This document shows positions 61,800-64,000 of a stretch of DNA of 64,000 nt, one piece after another. The stretch lies in contig NC_088310.1 in the NCBI RefSeq assembly GCF_910592395.1, forward strand, positions 21,585,501 through 21,649,500, in the 5' to 3' direction. How positions within the stretch are numbered: the first letter of the stretch is position 1; each line of letters starts with the position of its first letter. The position numbers were made by a program, and so were the translations under genes. This DNA is from Lineus longissimus (taxonomy: Eukaryota; Nemertea; Pilidiophora; Heteronemertea; Lineidae). The notes beneath the pieces were generated by a model. That model saw only the letters and a list, made by a program, of their open reading frames with translations, searched no databases and was not told the DNA's origin.

Positions 61800-64000
61800 A
61801 CTCATTTGTGCTCTGCACAGGTGGTATACTGTGCCTTTAAGTTTGGACACTTCAACAAACAGCATATTTTATCACGTGAGGGTAAATTGTTCAAATTGAA
61901 CGAGACTAGATAAATGCAAATGATGGCTAGCCATTACTTCAGGTCAGAGTTTGTCGCTCATCATAATTAAAATGCTTTATAGTCTTATCTCTACCCTGGC
62001 CTATAACCATGGTAAAAGGAAGTGTCGGCCATTAAACTGGTCACCATAGAGATTCTCTCATAAAATATAGATACTGTCCCATTTGGCCATTATCATTTGA
62101 ATTCTAACGTAACAGTACATTATTATCGCCAGGCGCAAATTTAAATGTTAATTCCTCTCCGGCTGAGTCACGCTAGGTATGTGGATTTGTCAAAACCAGT
62201 GGTTAGTTCCGCGCTCTAGGGATTTCAATGTGACAGCTTGAGTTTTGCTGTGTAGCGCCAAATATCCCCTGTAGTGGGTAGCCTGTCCTTGAACACCTTG
62301 GCTCAGCTCAGCTGGAGCCGACCAATGACTGTGTCAATTCCCCCGATTCGTCCATGCGAAATGAAACCATACCCACAGAGAATTTCGTGCCATTTTCTAT
62401 GTAATTTCAAAAACCTGCGATATTTCAATTCCTTGTGATTAGTAATTGTGTTTATTGCGGCAATATTCAAACGCGGTTCACGACTTCAGTTTCCTCGGCT
62501 ATTGATGCCACTGGGGTGGACTTTAACCCCGTGGGCTTGTGTAACACTTCGCTATATCTTATAGGAATACTGGTCTTTTATTTGCGTGTTACAAAGTTAT
62601 AATGTGTCAAATGAAACTTACTTAACATTAAATTATCCAAGGTGACTTAAAGGTTCAGACTTAACTCACTAATTTTCTAGACATTAGATGTGTTTATCGT
62701 TTTAGCTTGTATAGGGTTGGCCTTTTGGCTCGATGCAGTGTTGACCAAATTTTAAACTTTTTGTTAACTTCATTGAGTATCTATAGAAATATTTCATCGT
62801 GTGTAGGCCAAGACTCTGAACCTTACTCGGTTTTCTGATATTTTAGGCAATTGAAGAAATTTACACTTTAAAGTGTCAAGTGGAATGAAATTCCTGCTGC
62901 TTTGTGTAAAGTACCATCAGTAAGTGATTTGTCTTGATCTGATAAGAAACAATGTGTGAAAACTTTATTGCAGAATGACTCCTATTTATTGTGTTGTCAG
63001 TGAGAGCAGCTTTCCAAATTCGAGGTAGTTGTAAAACTCTCATATAAAACAAGTGAAACACCTTTATGGGGTTCTTTCCTTGCACTTATTCATCTTACGG
63101 TCACTTAGCCACTGTTCAAATTAGTCACAATCGGATTTAATTCCACCAATAAATCTAAAGTTGTAGAAAAACTCATTTGTGAATCAAAATGTTGTGTGTT
63201 TGTCTAAAATTAAGGTGTTTAGGGCCATAAACATATCCTGCTGCTGCTACCGACCACAATCTGGGAATACTATTTATCAGGTCAGCTCGCCCTTACCTCT
63301 GGGATTAAAGGCCATTGTCTTCCTATAATAAAATTTCAATGAGGGAAGTAAAGTTGCCATAAACGCACTGGAATGGGACCATAGATCACCGTATCAGCAC
63401 TGCGCTGAAATTAAAAACATAGGGTTTGTGTCATTCTGTTTCCATTGATGAGACGCTGGCAAGGTATTAATGCATCCTACTCGGGCCTGGACAAAGGTGT
63501 TGCCCCTAGGGGTGGAATGCAAAATAATCTTATCTTGAGACAAATGTGATAGATTTGAGAAATCTTCTCTTGGATTCGAGCCAGACACAAAATGAATGTT
63601 GGTTTGGCTTATTGGAAGTTCCCATTGGTTGTACCAGGCAATGTGTAATGGAGACAATGGAAACCACACCACAATTTCACAGGGGAACAACTGATGGATA
63701 TGCAGCCTTTTTCAGCATTTAACTTGGCCACACTCAAATGATGATTTGGTTCTTCTTCTGATATACACCCTTAACTTGTGATCCTAGTTGTAGCTATGGT
63801 CTCTAACTATTGTACACTACATTCTACAACTCAAACTATTGTCTCCCAATTTCATTCAGTTCCTTCACTTATAGTAAATATAGGGAGCGTGTCATAATTG
63901 TGTGCTTTTGTATCCCATGTTACAGCTTTTAAGAGAGTTGTCACTTGCAGACAATGGCTGCTGTGTGGGAGGTGTCATACGGACCAGCACATGGTGTGCG
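61800..64000. other. Non-coding DNA at the right edge
   Basis: No coding exon recognised. The stretch 62100-62530 is less AT-rich and looks more like constrained non-coding sequence, but this is an impression without alignment. Confidence 0.4.

Noticed and set aside
1-64000. Prokaryotic-type systems (operons, CRISPR arrays, toxin-antitoxin pairs, phage)
   Set aside because: The split gene with GT-AG introns, the low coding density and the repeat types show an animal nuclear genome; no direct-repeat/spacer array of CRISPR form is present.

Overview
The window looks like a nuclear genome segment from an invertebrate animal. It has one gene split by GT-AG introns, AT-rich non-coding DNA, a metazoan-type poly(A) signal and several families of small non-autonomous DNA transposons. 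I cannot name the phylum. The density of short inverted-repeat elements and degenerate tandem arrays would fit a marine spiralian or a non-vertebrate deuterostome, but that is a guess.

Layout: 1-4479 is upstream DNA with no recognised gene. It ends in a ~300 bp foldback element, about 95 bp before the start codon. The only gene I can support runs 4480-20169 on the + strand. Nineteen exons join without a phase error into a 744-residue protein that is clearly CLASRP (SFRS16/SWAP2), the CLK4-associating SR-related splicing regulator. Its N-terminus (MWHEARK...), its NYERYR segment and its TPQEKLRKKMQKALN segment are family hallmarks. Long Arg/Ser stretches lie between them and at the C-terminus. 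Intron 12 carries a piggyBac-type MITE that ends 26 bp before the next splice acceptor region. Intron 16 is 6.4 kb long. The 3' UTR probably ends just after an AATAAA at 21851.

From 21.9 to 64 kb I see no convincing coding exon. At 22.2-25.6 kb is a cluster of repeats: a foldback MITE, a (GGGTCGTCGTCCGTG)n array, ~301 bp monomer arrays carrying a CTCF-like motif, and a second piggyBac-type MITE inserted in one of those arrays. At 26-58 kb there is largely unique AT-rich DNA, broken up by decayed minisatellites (33.5, 35.1, 41.7, 43.2, 46.9, 49.9 and 50.9 kb) and a few decayed tRNA-derived elements. At 59.0-61.8 kb is a second repeat cluster with a 229 bp near-identical duplication and two more copies of the element family seen at 24.5 kb. 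A 42 kb gene-poor flank next to a housekeeping splicing gene with one oversized intron could be the regulatory territory of a neighbouring developmental gene. That is inference only.

The points most worth a second look are the CTCF-like motif array carried by a transposable repeat, the two MITEs placed at the CLASRP 5' end and at an RS-exon splice site, the run of frame-neutral RS exons, and a 90-nt hairpin at 56.75 kb.
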